Notes: a model not told the origin generated them from the sequence alone. 64,000 nt of DNA from Geobacter argillaceus (GCF_007830735.1 NZ_VLLN01000004.1:62001-126000); one strand, 5' to 3'. Counted from the stretch's first letter, positions 8,672 to 17,326 are shown. A program made the numbers and translations.

Positions 8672-9226
8672 ATGGTCTGTGATGGAATGAATATGGCGAC
8701 TGGACTGAAGCGTTGGCGTGCAGGCAATGAACGCGGATTTTCGCTGATTGAAGTCGTTATTGTCGTGGCCATCATTGGAATCTTGCTGGCCATTGCGCTG
8801 CCGCCATTCGTAAGCTGGCGGAAAACGCTCAGCTACCGGCAGACGGCTCGCGGGATTCAGTCGATGCTCAAAGAGGCGAAGTCGATCACCATCACCAGGA
8901 ATATGCAGCATATGGTCGTCATTGAACCGGGCAACAGCAGCTACAAGCTGATGCCCGGCAATCGTGCGTACAATACTGCGGCAACCGGATGGGGTGCGGC
9001 TCTGCAGACGGTGACGAGTCCGCCCGGTGTCACCATCCGCAGCAAAAGCGACGGAACATCATCGGACAACGTCTATATCCAGTTCAATCCGAACGGAACC
9101 GTCAGATTGTCCGCTCCTGATGGTACGGCGAGCGACGGTAATGTCACCGTCAACGATGGATCGTCGGTAATATTCTGCATCACCGTGTCGGCATCGGGGA
9201 GGATCAGAATGGAGAAGAGATACTGA
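8672..9226 (+). CDS. GspH/FimT-type pseudopilin
   Basis: The 184-residue protein has an N-terminal leader ending NERG and then F-S-L-I-E, the prepilin peptidase site with glutamate at mature position 5, followed by VVIVVAIIGILLAIALPPF. The rest fits the GspH/FimT domain (SYRQTARGIQSMLKEAKSIT and a C-terminal beta domain with IQFNPNGTVRL). FimT-type pilins are minor components of type IV pili. The start at 8672 has AGGAAGGTGA upstream; ATGs at 8687 and 8693 are alternatives. It closes the pilus operon, 15 bases after pilY1. Confidence 0.85.
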   Translation: MVCDGMNMATGLKRWRAGNERGFSLIEVVIVVAIIGILLAIALPPFVSWRKTLSYRQTARGIQSMLKEAKSITITRNMQHMVVIEPGNSSYKLMPGNRAYNTAATGWGAALQTVTSPPGVTIRSKSDGTSSDNVYIQFNPNGTVRLSAPDGTASDGNVTVNDGSSVIFCITVSASGRIRMEKRY

Positions 9227-9247
9227 TCTCCGCCTGTTGGAGTGCTG

Positions 9248-9970
9248 CTAACGCCTCTCCAGGGAATAGCCCGCGCATTTCCTTTCAGCCGTTATCATAA
9301 GATCCATCATATCCCGGGACGAATCGGGCTGTTCGGCGCCGATCAACTGACGCTCCATGCACTGCTCGTAACTCCGGTATCGTTCCTTTTCCACGACCTT
9401 CACGGCTCCGGTCTCATTGCTTCGCCGGGCTGCCTGATGTCGGCTGGCAGCCGTTTTCTTCTTTTTCGGCTGGCGGATCTTTTCGGTCCCCGTTTCAGCC
9501 GGTTCCTTTTCCCCGTTATCCTGTTGCCAGGAAAAGTCTGTCCGTCTTTCCGGGGTGTCCGTGAAAAAGACCGTGCCGTCGTGGGATTTGCTTCTGTAAA
9601 CCACAGTTGGAGGAATCTCTTTTTTGGGAGGAGGTTCTCCCTCTTCGCCTTCGTCACCCGTCAGGTTGTTGATATCAGAGCCCTTTGCCGGGGCTTTAGA
9701 CTCTGCCTGTACAAGTGTCTTTTCCTTGCCACCAATTCCTCCCTCGCCGGCACCTGCCTTGGTAACATCTGACTGTTTTGAGAGCACAAAACCGTTCTTG
9801 TAGAACTCGATGCCGAATTCGTTCAGTTGCGGAAGCTTGCTCGTATGGCAGCCATCGCACTGCATCTTGTACTTGCGGCTGAATGCCGACATGGCTGAGG
9901 CCGTGCCGGCCGAGCAGAAGGTGGCAAGGATTGCCAGTAGTATCAGCCAACCCGTCATGTTTTTACGCAT
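9248..9970 (-). CDS. Exported monoheme c-type cytochrome-like protein
   Basis: The 240-residue protein starts with a signal peptide (MRKNMTGWLILLAILATFCSAGTASA). Immediately after is a single haem site, CDGCH at 38-42, inside MSAFSRKYKMQ...HTSKLPQLNEFG, a context shared with cytochrome domains of outer-membrane redox proteins. The middle is acidic and proline-rich; a short stretch, VVYRSKSHDGTVFFTDTPE, recalls DUF4124-like beta strands. The C-terminal part is charged, with two more cysteines. The ATG at 9970 has GAGG close upstream. It is convergent with the pilus operon. One haem and an otherwise low-complexity body make electron transfer likely, but its partner is unknown. Confidence 0.75.
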   Translation of the reverse strand: MRKNMTGWLILLAILATFCSAGTASAMSAFSRKYKMQCDGCHTSKLPQLNEFGIEFYKNGFVLSKQSDVTKAGAGEGGIGGKEKTLVQAESKAPAKGSDINNLTGDEGEEGEPPPKKEIPPTVVYRSKSHDGTVFFTDTPERRTDFSWQQDNGEKEPAETGTEKIRQPKKKKTAASRHQAARRSNETGAVKVVEKERYRSYEQCMERQLIGAEQPDSSRDMMDLMITAERKCAGYSLERR

Positions 9971-10077
9971 GGTACCTCGCTTCAGCGGCATAAGGGTGCC
10001 TTGCAGGGCAAAATTGCCTATTCTTATAGCGCATTGCATGCCGCTACTCCATTTTTTTCTGCTACTTTGTCAGGTTC

Positions 10078-10230
10078 CGTCCTGTGGGGACAGAATGCCT
10101 GTAGCCCGGCGATTTATCGCCGGGATTCAAGCGATATTTTCTTTCGTCACGTACGTGACTGAAAAATAAATCCAATCCCGACACCGGGGGATGAATCCCC
10201 CGGCTACAGGCATTCTGTCCCTACAGGACG
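10078..10230. repeat. REP-like palindromic repeat element (full copy)
   Basis: Two 29-base arms (10078-10106 and 10202-10230) are inverted repeats with one mismatch; both contain GGGACAGAATGCCTGTAGCC. Inside are two hairpins, CCCGGCGA/TCGCCGGG (10105-10124) and CCGGGGGA/TCCCCCGG (10184-10203), and the exact palindrome GTCACGTACGTGAC (10146-10159). The same modules recur at 15792-15865. This composite, noncoding, intergenic layout is typical of REP/BIME elements mobilised by single-strand (Y1) transposases elsewhere in the genome. Confidence 0.75.
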
Positions 10231-10254
10231 AAAACTAAATGTGACAAAGTGGAA

Positions 10255-11052
10255 TTAAATAAGCCCGCTCAGCAGTTTGAGGCTGGTGGCAATCAGGAGG
10301 CCGGCGAACAGTTTTTTCAACCGAGAGACCGGTAGGCGGTGGGCCAGGCGGGCACCGAGGGGGGCGGTCAGGTAGCTCATGCCGGCAACCCCGATCAGGG
10401 CCGGGAGGTAGACAAAGCCGAACGAGTAGGAAGGGAGCCCTCTAACGGCCATCCCGTTCAGGATGTAGCCAAGCGCACCGGAAATGGCGATGGGAAAGCC
10501 GATGGCTGCCGAGGTGCCGATGGCGCCGTACATGGAGACATTGCACCAGATCAGGAGCGGCACCGACATGCTGCCGCCGCCTATACCCACCAGGCTGGAG
10601 ATGACACCGATGAAGGTTCCCGCGCCGAAAAGCCCCTTGCTGCCCGGAAGCTGGCGGGTCGGTTTCGGCCGGATCTCCAGGAGCATCTGCACGGCCACGA
10701 AAATGGTGAAGCAGACGAAAAATACCTTGAGGAAAACGGTGGAGAGGCTGGCTGCCACCCAGGAACCGGCCAGCGTCCCGACCATTATCCCCGGAGTGAT
10801 CTGGCGGACCACCTGCCAGTTCACCATCCCCTTACCGTGGTGGGCCCGGAAGCTGGCTATCGAGGTGAAGACGATGGTCGCCAGGGATGTCCCCAGGGCC
10901 AGATGGAGGATGTGCTGTGGCGGGAACTGCTGGGCAGTGAAGGTGAAGGTAAGCATCGGCACGATGACGATCCCGCCGCCGACTCCTAGGAGTCCTGCCA
11001 GGATGCCGGCGAACGCGCCGAGGATACAGTAGGTTAGCCACGCAACGACCAT
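10255..11052 (-). CDS. TauE/SafE (TSUP) family permease
   Basis: The 265-residue protein is almost entirely hydrophobic, with about eight membrane segments in two repeats. Each half carries the family glycine motif: LGVGGGIVIVPML near the N-terminus and LVGIGGGSMSVPLLI in the second half. TSUP proteins export or import sulfur-containing anions or organosulfonates; the substrate here cannot be told. The start at 11052 follows AGGAGGG; upstream in-frame starts would add a charged, non-conserved extension. It is transcribed away from the AcpH-like gene. Confidence 0.88.
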   Translation of the reverse strand: MVVAWLTYCILGAFAGILAGLLGVGGGIVIVPMLTFTFTAQQFPPQHILHLALGTSLATIVFTSIASFRAHHGKGMVNWQVVRQITPGIMVGTLAGSWVAASLSTVFLKVFFVCFTIFVAVQMLLEIRPKPTRQLPGSKGLFGAGTFIGVISSLVGIGGGSMSVPLLIWCNVSMYGAIGTSAAIGFPIAISGALGYILNGMAVRGLPSYSFGFVYLPALIGVAGMSYLTAPLGARLAHRLPVSRLKKLFAGLLIATSLKLLSGLI

Positions 11053-11203
11053 TATTACCCTCCTGGTCCGCATCATAGCTTTCCGACTCCAGCTGCACAA
11101 GTTGAAATTGCCGGTGCGCCGGGTATGCTTGATCTTCTGGAACCAATACGATCCGTGAGGCGTCAATGGCCCGCTGTATCCTTATTGCCGCCGTCGAGCC
11201 GGC

Positions 11204-11803
11204 ATGAACTTTCTCTGTCACCTGTACCTTTCCGGTAACGACCCGGAACTCCAGGTCGGCAACCTGATGGGCGATTTCGTCAAGGGGCCACTTGCCGGCC
11301 GCTTTCCGGCCGGCATCGAGCAGGGACTGAGGCTCCACCGCTGGATTGACAGCGCGGCAAATCGCGACCGCTCGTTTCTGGAGAGCCGGGAGCGGCTCGA
11401 CCCGTGCTTCGGGCTTTACCGGGGGGTCCTGGTCGACCTGTTTTATGATCATTTCCTGGCCACAGAATGGCCGGCGTATCATCCGCTCCCCTTGGAAACG
11501 TTTCTCGATGATGCCTATGCTACGGCCCGGGACCATCGCACCGTCATGCCCGACCGGTTTCTGAATATCCTGCCGGTAATCTTTACCGACCTGATCCCCT
11601 CGTACCGGGAGGTGGCCGGGATCGACAGGGCTCTCCAGCGGATGGCGGCGCGGCGGAAACGGCCCAGCCCGCTCGGGAGCGGCGTTCGGGAGCTGGTCCG
11701 GCACTATGGTGATCTGCAGGCCGATTTCCGCTCGTTCCTCCCCCGGATGGCCGGCCAGGTGGCTGCGTTGCCGGCTGATGCCCGGGGCGGCATTCACCGT
11801 TGA
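11204..11803 (+). CDS. acpH: Acyl carrier protein phosphodiesterase (AcpH-like)
   Basis: The 199-residue protein matches the AcpH family: MNFLCHLYLSG at the start, then VGNLMGDFVKG, LRLHRWIDSAAN and FYDHFLA, which hold the conserved histidines and aspartates of this HD-like metal phosphodiesterase. AcpH removes the 4'-phosphopantetheine arm from acyl carrier protein. Length (about 195 residues) is that of the family. The ribosome site is weak. The next gene starts 82 bases later on the same strand but is functionally unrelated. Confidence 0.85.
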   Translation: MNFLCHLYLSGNDPELQVGNLMGDFVKGPLAGRFPAGIEQGLRLHRWIDSAANRDRSFLESRERLDPCFGLYRGVLVDLFYDHFLATEWPAYHPLPLETFLDDAYATARDHRTVMPDRFLNILPVIFTDLIPSYREVAGIDRALQRMAARRKRPSPLGSGVRELVRHYGDLQADFRSFLPRMAGQVAALPADARGGIHR

Positions 11804-11885
11804 CAGGGGGGGACTGACGGTGTATGAAGACGGGCATCAAAAACAGGAACATTGTTCGTATATTCCGTGTACAGGAGGAGTCTGC

Positions 11886-12872
11886 ATGAAAGCGGCATTG
11901 CTAGACGGTTTCGGTGGCCTGGAGGTGCTGAAGGTCGGTGAGGTGGCCAGGCCGGTCCCCGGCGAAGGGCAGGTGCTGATCAAGGTCCACGCCACATCCG
12001 TCAACCGTCCCGATCTGGTGCAACGGGAAGGGAAATATCCCCCCCCGCCGGGTGATTCGGAGATTCTCGGTCTGGAAGTGGCAGGGACCGTCGAAGAGCT
12101 CGGCGCCGGGGTAACCGGCTGGCAGAAGGGGGCACGGGTGATGAGCCTGGTGGGTGGTGGCGGCTATGCCGAGTATGCCGTGGCCTACGCCAGCCACCTG
12201 ATGCCCATCCCGGACAGCATGAGCTATGAGGAGGCGGCCTGCGTCTGCGAATCCTACATCACCGCGTTCTTGAACATCTTCATGATCGGTGGCCTCAAGG
12301 ACAACAACAGCGTCATCATCCATGGCGGCGGCGGCGGCGTGAGCAATGCCGGCATCCAGCTCTGCAAGGCCCTGGTTCCCAATACGCGGATCATCGTCAC
12401 TGCCCACCCGAGCAAGATCGAGCGGGTAAAAGGGCTCGGGGCAGGGCTGGTGATCGACTTCACCCAGACGTCCGACTTTTCCGAGGCGGTCAAGGAGTTC
12501 ACCAATAAGAAGGGGGTGGACGTGATCCTCGACCACGTGGGGGCCAAGTACCTGGCGCCCAACATGAACTCCCTGGGCTATGCCGGGCGCCTCGTCATCA
12601 TCGGTGTCATCAGCGGCATCAAGGCCGAACTGAACCTGGCCCTGATGATGGTCAAGCGCCAGCAGATCATCGGCTCGGTGCTCCGTTCCCGGCCGGTCAA
12701 GGACAAGGGGGCGATCGTGGCCGAGTTCACCAGAACGGCGCTCCCCAAGTTCGCCGACCGGACCATCGTGCCGATCATCGAAAAGGTCTTCTCCCTCGAC
12801 CAGGTGGCGGACGCCCACCGGATGATGGAAGAGGACAAGCATTTCGGCAAGATCGTCCTGAAGGTTGCATAG
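11886..12872 (+). CDS. Zinc-independent quinone oxidoreductase (MDR superfamily)
   Basis: The 328-residue protein fits the medium-chain reductase family of NADPH:quinone reductases. It starts MKAALLDGFGGLEVLKVGEV, has TSVNRPDLVQREGKYPPPPG, a cofactor-binding region SVIIHGGGGGVSNAGIQLC and the typical end FGKIVLKVA. The zinc ligands of alcohol dehydrogenases are absent, as expected for quinone reductases. AGGAGG precedes the ATG. It would transfer hydride from NAD(P)H to quinones or activated alkenes in the cytoplasm. A strong intrinsic terminator follows. Confidence 0.88.
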   Translation: MKAALLDGFGGLEVLKVGEVARPVPGEGQVLIKVHATSVNRPDLVQREGKYPPPPGDSEILGLEVAGTVEELGAGVTGWQKGARVMSLVGGGGYAEYAVAYASHLMPIPDSMSYEEAACVCESYITAFLNIFMIGGLKDNNSVIIHGGGGGVSNAGIQLCKALVPNTRIIVTAHPSKIERVKGLGAGLVIDFTQTSDFSEAVKEFTNKKGVDVILDHVGAKYLAPNMNSLGYAGRLVIIGVISGIKAELNLALMMVKRQQIIGSVLRSRPVKDKGAIVAEFTRTALPKFADRTIVPIIEKVFSLDQVADAHRMMEEDKHFGKIVLKVA

Positions 12873-12910
12873 CTGCGACCGTCACGGCGACCAGCGTCAT
12901 AAGGAAAATC

Positions 12911-12937
12911 AAAAAAGCCTGCACTGCAGGCTTTTTT
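12911..12937 (+). terminator. Intrinsic terminator
   Basis: GCCTGC (12917-12922) and GCAGGC (12926-12931) form a tight stem with a three-base loop, flanked by six A and six T. It ends the quinone-reductase transcript and would also work for the leftward small gene at 12964-13134. Confidence 0.85.
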
Positions 12938-12963
12938 GTGGAACCAATTACGAGTAAGGTTTG

Positions 12964-13134
12964 TCAGTCGCCGAGCCAACCAGCTTCGGGGATCTGCACC
13001 GGATCGCACAGGCTGCTGGATTCGTGTGCCTTGGCGCCGCACCGGCGACACATGGCGGTTGGATTGGTGGCGAACGACCGAATTTCATTGGCGTCAGTCA
13101 GTTCGCATATTCTCGCTCCTTCGCTGCTTTTCAT
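12964..13134 (-). CDS. 56-residue cysteine-containing small protein
   Basis: A short frame from an ATG at 13134 encodes 56 residues: MKSSEGARICELTDANEI, then a CRRCGAKAHESS stretch and a final LCDPVQIPEAGWLGD. The CxxC pair plus later cysteine and histidine suggest a small zinc-binding knuckle. A very strong ribosome site (AAGGAGGTG, seven bases upstream) argues that it is translated. It is followed by the bidirectional terminator at 12911-12937. I believe similar short proteins occur in other Geobacter-type genomes, but no function is known. Confidence 0.7.
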   Translation of the reverse strand: MKSSEGARICELTDANEIRSFATNPTAMCRRCGAKAHESSSLCDPVQIPEAGWLGD

Positions 13135-13295
13135 GATTCAACACCTCCTTGAGGTGATGCGTTAGCACTGCTGATAGCTAAATTAAACCACAGTTGGTAC
13201 ATATTTGCAAATAGGACCGTGGCAAACACGCTTCTGCCCTTGTCGAGTCTGCTGTAGTATGCAGTGACCGCTGCCGAAAGTTTGTCCGGGATACG

Positions 13296-14381
13296 ATGAC
13301 TGACAATGTCCGCCATCATTACGAGCACCATGTCTATCCGCACTACGGCCTCCTGGCCTCGGTGCGGCGCTGCGACACCTATGCCCTGAACCTTTCGGCC
13401 CTGTGGGGGGCGTTCAACGGTTGCCTTCCACCCAGTGAGGCCAGGCGGATGCTCCTGGCCGGATGCGGCAGCTTTTCCCCCTATCCGACGGCCCTGGCCA
13501 ACCCGGAGAGAGAGATTGTTGCCCTTGATCTCTCCCGGCGCTCTCTGCAGCGAGCCCGGCTCCATGCCCGACTGCATGGCTGCCGGAACATCCGCTACCG
13601 GGCAGGGGATCTTCTGGACAGTTTCATTGAGCCGGGACCGTTCGGTTTCATCGATTGCTTCGGCGTTTTGCACCACCTGACGGATCCCCGGGCCGGTCTG
13701 CGGTCACTGGCGGCCCGGCTGGCACCGGGAGGGATCGTCCGGATCATGGTCTACAGCCGGGGTGCCCGGCGGGAAATCGAGGCGGCCCGCCGCGCCTTGG
13801 GGCTGGCTGGGGTCAAAGATGTCGATGCACTGCGGCGCCTGGTCCGGCGGGCGCCTGCCGAGTCAAGGCTGGCCACGGTCGTGCGTGAGGCCGCAGATGC
13901 CGTTTCCCCGGCCGGTCTTGCCGATGCCTTTCTCCACCCCCGCGTCTGCACCTTCAGGGTTGACGACCTTGTTGCCCTGGTGGATGATGCCGGCCTGACG
14001 CCGCTGCGCTTCGCCCATGCCGGGGCTTTGCCAAACCCGACGGAAGAGCTGGCACGCCTCAGGGTGCTGGAGCGGGAAGAGGCGCTGGATCACAATTTCC
14101 TGCTCTACCTGGGGAAGAAGGGGGGTGGCACGACTGGCCCGGTCGAAGACGGCCTGCTTGTGCTGAACCCGGTGATCGCCGCTGCCCTCGCCACCCCCCG
14201 TATCCGGCCGCTTATGGTCGCTCCTCGGCTCGGTTGTCCCAACCCAACGCTCGACCGTGCTGCCCGCCGGTTTCTCCGGCGTTTCCGCGAGCCGGTGCCG
14301 ATCGCGTCCCTGACCGGCCCGGAACTCGCCCTGGCCGGAGAGTTTGTCCGCACCCTCTTCCTGCTGGTGCTCAATCCTTAG
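13296..14381 (+). CDS. Class I SAM-dependent methyltransferase
   Basis: The 361-residue protein has a Rossmann methyltransferase core at residues about 45-165: RRMLLAGCGSFSPYPTALA (SAM-binding motif I in altered form), EIVALDLSRRSLQRA (motif II acidic residue), RAGDLLD, and IDCFGVLHHLTDPRAGL (motif IV/V region). The last 200 residues form a separate region with LHPRVCTFRVDDL and a C-terminal arginine-rich part. The N-terminus (HHYEHHVYPHYG) resembles tyrosine- and histidine-rich entries seen in tetratricopeptide-linked methyltransferases. The substrate is unknown. The 3' end overlaps the convergent gene by four bases. Confidence 0.75.
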   Translation: MTDNVRHHYEHHVYPHYGLLASVRRCDTYALNLSALWGAFNGCLPPSEARRMLLAGCGSFSPYPTALANPEREIVALDLSRRSLQRARLHARLHGCRNIRYRAGDLLDSFIEPGPFGFIDCFGVLHHLTDPRAGLRSLAARLAPGGIVRIMVYSRGARREIEAARRALGLAGVKDVDALRRLVRRAPAESRLATVVREAADAVSPAGLADAFLHPRVCTFRVDDLVALVDDAGLTPLRFAHAGALPNPTEELARLRVLEREEALDHNFLLYLGKKGGGTTGPVEDGLLVLNPVIAAALATPRIRPLMVAPRLGCPNPTLDRAARRFLRRFREPVPIASLTGPELALAGEFVRTLFLLVLNP

Positions 14382-14758
14382 TCATCATCGCAATGTCGGT
14401 CATGACCACTGTGCCGCCAGCCGCCTCTTCGGTCGTAGGCGCGGTATCGCTCCTCTCCGGGGTAATCGTCCGTGCAGACAGTCCTGGCCCGTCGTTCCAC
14501 CAGTATGCCGTTCCGGTAGATGTTCCTGATCACGGTTCGGCAGTCATCGTCATCGCGCACCGCGACGGTGACCGGCCGCCAGTCGACCGGCCGTGGAGGA
14601 GGATAGTAGACCGGGGTGACGACCGGCGCGAACTCCTGCACCCTGGTGGTAAAATACGGATCAACGTTGTAGTTGATGCTGAAGCTGACGTTGTCCCTGG
14701 CCGAGGCGGTTCCGGCGCCAAAGAGGAGAACTGCTGCTGCAAGAATGACTCGTTTCAT
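14378..14758 (-). CDS. Small exported protein, function unknown
   Basis: The 126-residue product has a clear signal peptide (MKRVILAAAVLLFGAGTASA) and a mature part with a proline-rich centre (YYPPPRPVDWRP), two cysteines (DDDCRTVI and RTVCTDDYP) that may pair, and an Asp/His/Arg-rich tail ending RHCDDD. The tail could bind metal. AAAGGAG stands nine bases before the ATG. I do not recognise a family. It is convergent with the methyltransferase gene. Confidence 0.65.
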   Translation of the reverse strand: MKRVILAAAVLLFGAGTASARDNVSFSINYNVDPYFTTRVQEFAPVVTPVYYPPPRPVDWRPVTVAVRDDDDCRTVIRNIYRNGILVERRARTVCTDDYPGEERYRAYDRRGGWRHSGHDRHCDDD

Positions 14759-14894
14759 GGCTTGTGCTCCTTTCGTGCTGTTTGAACAAAACGTACCCCG
14801 GAAAAGTGGTTCGCGCTACGGACATCCATCGTCATGCGACCCGATGTCGGGTGCAAAACAGGTCATGTCGGGTCGACAACGGCCCGATATGGCG

Positions 14895-14921
14895 TTGACA
14901 TCGGCGATGTTGCCGTGTAAT
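14895..14921 (+). promoter_or_regulatory. Possible promoter for Dabb-domain gene
   Basis: A perfect TTGACA (14895-14900) is followed after 15 bases by TGTAAT (14916-14921). The spacing is short for sigma-70. It lies about 40 bases before the ATG at 14964. Confidence 0.4.
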
Positions 14922-14963
14922 ACACAGGTGCTGAAATTCGACATAGTTCAGAGGAGAGGATAC

Positions 14964-15254
14964 ATGATCACCCATATCGTACTATTCAAACTTGCCGAGC
15001 CGACGCAGGCCAACATAACCAAGGCCAAGGAACTTCTCCTCGGCATGGAGGGGAAGGTTCCCATGCTGCGCCACCTGGAGGTCGGGGTGGATCTGCTCCG
15101 TTCCGAGCGCTCCTATGACGTGGCCCTGTACACCAGGTTCGACTCCATGGACGACCTTAAGGCGTACCAGGTAGACCCATACCACGGGGGAACGGTTGCC
15201 CCGTACATGAAATCGATCAGCTCGTCCGTAGTTGTCGCAGATTACGAATCGTAA
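14964..15254 (+). CDS. Dabb-domain (stress-responsive A/B barrel) protein
   Basis: The 96-residue protein fits the Dabb family: ITHIVLFKLAEP at the start, EGKVPMLRHLEVGVDLL, then SYDVALYTRFDSMDDLKAYQ and a final strand. These small dimeric alpha/beta barrels resemble ABM-type monooxygenases, but most bacterial members are uncharacterised. GAGGAG lies upstream of the ATG. It precedes the SEC-C protein gene by 12 bases, so they are likely cotranscribed. Confidence 0.85.
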   Translation: MITHIVLFKLAEPTQANITKAKELLLGMEGKVPMLRHLEVGVDLLRSERSYDVALYTRFDSMDDLKAYQVDPYHGGTVAPYMKSISSSVVVADYES

Positions 15255-15266
15255 GGAGAGAAGAGA

Positions 15267-15752
15267 ATGTCTGCTGAACTCTGTCCCTGTGGATCACAAC
15301 AGGGGTATGCCGACTGTTGCGAACCGTTCATTACCGGCCAGCGGCAGGTGGAAACTGCCGAACAGCTCATGCGTTCCCGCTATACCGCCTATGTGAAGGG
15401 GAGTATTGACTACCTGTATGAGACCACCCACCCGGACCATCGCAAGGGGTACGACCACGAGGGGACGCGGGAATGGTCCGAAAAATCCAACTGGCAGGGG
15501 TTGGAGATCGTCAGTAGCCAGGGCGGCCCGAATGACAGTGTCGGCCTGGTGGAGTTCATTGCCCGTTACCTGGACGGCGATACCGAATATGCCCACCACG
15601 AAGAGGGCACGTTCCGGAAAAAGGACGGCATCTGGTACTTCGTTGACGGCAGGATGGTTCGTCCCAAACCGATCACCAGCGACAAGGTCGGGCGGAATGA
15701 ACCCTGTCCCTGCGGAAGCGGGGCCAAGTACAAGAAGTGCTGCGGCAAGTAG
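15267..15752 (+). CDS. YchJ-family SEC-C motif protein
   Basis: The 161-residue protein has SEC-C zinc-binding motifs at both ends: CPCGS with paired cysteines in YADCCEP at the N-terminus, and [16 protein letters not shown] at the C-terminus. Between them is the YchJ-like NTF2 fold domain ([20 protein letters not shown]). Zinc-bound SEC-C motifs, as in SecA, can contact ribosomes or SecB; the role of YchJ proteins is not established. A good GGAGAGAAGAG site precedes the start. A strong bidirectional terminator follows the downstream repeat. Confidence 0.9.
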   Translation: MSAELCPCGSQQGYADCCEPFITGQRQVETAEQLMRSRYTAYVKGSIDYLYETTHPDHRKGYDHEGTREWSEKSNWQGLEIVSSQGGPNDSVGLVEFIARYLDGDTEYAHHEEGTFRKKDGIWYFVDGRMVRPKPITSDKVGRNEPCPCGSGAKYKKCCGK

Positions 15753-15791
15753 CTGATAATTCTGTCTTGTTGCATTCGCTTACGTCCCATC

Positions 15792-15865
15792 GGGACAGAA
15801 TGCCTGTAGCCGGGGGATTCATCCCCCGGTAATGGATAGCGCCATCCTTCAGTCACGTACGTGAC
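15792..15865. repeat. REP-like palindromic repeat element (partial copy)
   Basis: This shares modules with the element at 10078-10230: GGGACAGAATGCCTGTAGCC (15792-15811), the hairpin CCGGGGGA/TCCCCCGG (15810-15829) and the palindrome GTCACGTACGTGAC (15852-15865). The second 29-base arm is missing, so this is a half element. Confidence 0.7.
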
Positions 15866-15903
15866 GAAAAACTGAAACGCAGAAATCATATCTCGAAGCA
15901 AAA

Positions 15904-15937
15904 AAAAGGCCTGTTCACCGTAATGAACAGGCCTTTT
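15904..15937. terminator. Bidirectional intrinsic terminator
   Basis: A perfect 14-base stem (15904-15917 with 15924-15937) with a six-base loop begins with A and ends with T runs. It lies between two convergent genes and would stop transcripts from both. Confidence 0.85.
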
Positions 15938-15956
15938 GTACACATACCCTCCGGAG

Positions 15957-17297
15957 TTACTCCCCCAGCTTGCCGCTGGTCCAGTCCAGGTTAGTCCGGG
16001 CCGCCAGATAGTCCCGCCTGGCCCGTGCCAGGTTGCTTTGGGCCTGGAGCAGGTTCAGCTGGGCGTCGTCCACCTCCAGCCGGATCTTCACCCCGTACTC
16101 GTACCCTTTTTCGGCCATCTGCAGCAGCCGCTCGGCCTGTCGTACCGTGCCGGCCAGGGCGGTGACGATCTCTCCGGCCTCCCGGACGTTATTGATCGCG
16201 TTGCGGACCTCAAGGGAAATCGCGTCCAGCAGTTTCTGTTCCTCGATCCGTTTCGTGGCCAGGTCGCTCCGGGCTTGTTGGACCCTACCGTCGGTCTTGA
16301 AGCCGTCGAAAAACGGGAACGAGAGATACACACCGATTTTCCAGGCAGCACCATCGTTTCCGAGACTGGCGATATCCAGTTGGTGCCAGCCGACAGCCCC
16401 CTTCAGGTCGAGGCGCGGCTTGTTCTCGGCAGCGGCAATGGTCACCAGTTCGCCGTAGATGCCGAGCCGATGACGGAGATCGATCAGTTCAGGGCGGCTG
16501 TCACGGGCAATCTGCAGGACCTCTTCAAACGCCGGAGGGGGAGCAACGGCCATGTCGAGGCTGCCGACGGCATCAACCGCTTCCCCCTCGATCCCCAGCA
16601 GGAAACTCAACTGGTCGCGGTTGGTCTTGATCAGGTTGTCCGTCCTGATCACCTCGGGCCGGGCGTTCTGTACCGAGACATCGGCGGCCAGGACGTCGTA
16701 GTCGGTTGCCACCCCTGCTGCAAACTTCTTGTGCGCTTCGTCGCTGTGCCGCTTCTTCTGCTCCAGGTTTTCCACGGCAACGCGGTGAAGTTCCTTGGCC
16801 AGCAGGAGATTGTAGAAGGCAACGGCAACGTCCCGCTGCGTCCCCTGGTGGGCCAGGCGGAGCTGTTCGTCGGCGGTCTTCAGCCCCACCTCGGCAGCGC
16901 GGATGGCGGCGCTTACCTTTCCCCAGGTGTAAAGCGGCTGGGAGAGGGAGAGGTCGACGACCCGGCTGTACTGCTCCGCGGCCGTGCCGAAGAACAGCTG
17001 CTGGCTGTCATCCCTGGCAACGCTGGCGGAGCCGCTCAGGGTGAGCTGGGGCAGGGCCGCGGAGCGTTCTTCCACGTACCGCCCCTGCACCGACTGGCCA
17101 TACTGGTGCGCCTTCCTGATATCCTTGTTGTTCTCCCGGGCGATCTGCAGGGCCTGACCCAGGGTCAATACCCGTTGTTCCGCTGCCGCTGTCTGATGCG
17201 GCAACCCGATCAGAACGCAGATGCCGAGAAGTACAAAGGCAATCACTGCACCGCGGCCAACCGGCAATCCGCCATTCTGTTTCAGTATGTTGCGCAT
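15957..17297 (-). CDS. TolC family outer-membrane efflux channel
   Basis: The 446-residue protein has a signal region (hydrophobic run AVIAFVLLGICVLIGL to TAAAEQ) and two TolC/OEP repeats rich in coiled-coil heptads: LTLGQALQIARENNKDIRKA opens the first and PPAFEEVLQIARDSRPEL the second. It would form the trimeric outer-membrane duct for the RND pump encoded upstream. The start at 17297 has AGGAG six bases before it; a GTG at 17330 overlapping the pabBC stop would add 11 residues. It is the last gene of the operon with the membrane fusion protein, RND pump and PabBC. Confidence 0.88.
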   Translation of the reverse strand: MRNILKQNGGLPVGRGAVIAFVLLGICVLIGLPHQTAAAEQRVLTLGQALQIARENNKDIRKAHQYGQSVQGRYVEERSAALPQLTLSGSASVARDDSQQLFFGTAAEQYSRVVDLSLSQPLYTWGKVSAAIRAAEVGLKTADEQLRLAHQGTQRDVAVAFYNLLLAKELHRVAVENLEQKKRHSDEAHKKFAAGVATDYDVLAADVSVQNARPEVIRTDNLIKTNRDQLSFLLGIEGEAVDAVGSLDMAVAPPPAFEEVLQIARDSRPELIDLRHRLGIYGELVTIAAAENKPRLDLKGAVGWHQLDIASLGNDGAAWKIGVYLSFPFFDGFKTDGRVQQARSDLATKRIEEQKLLDAISLEVRNAINNVREAGEIVTALAGTVRQAERLLQMAEKGYEYGVKIRLEVDDAQLNLLQAQSNLARARRDYLAARTNLDWTSGKLGE

Positions 17298-17326
17298 TCT
17301 CATCTCCTGAACCCCATAACTCCCTT

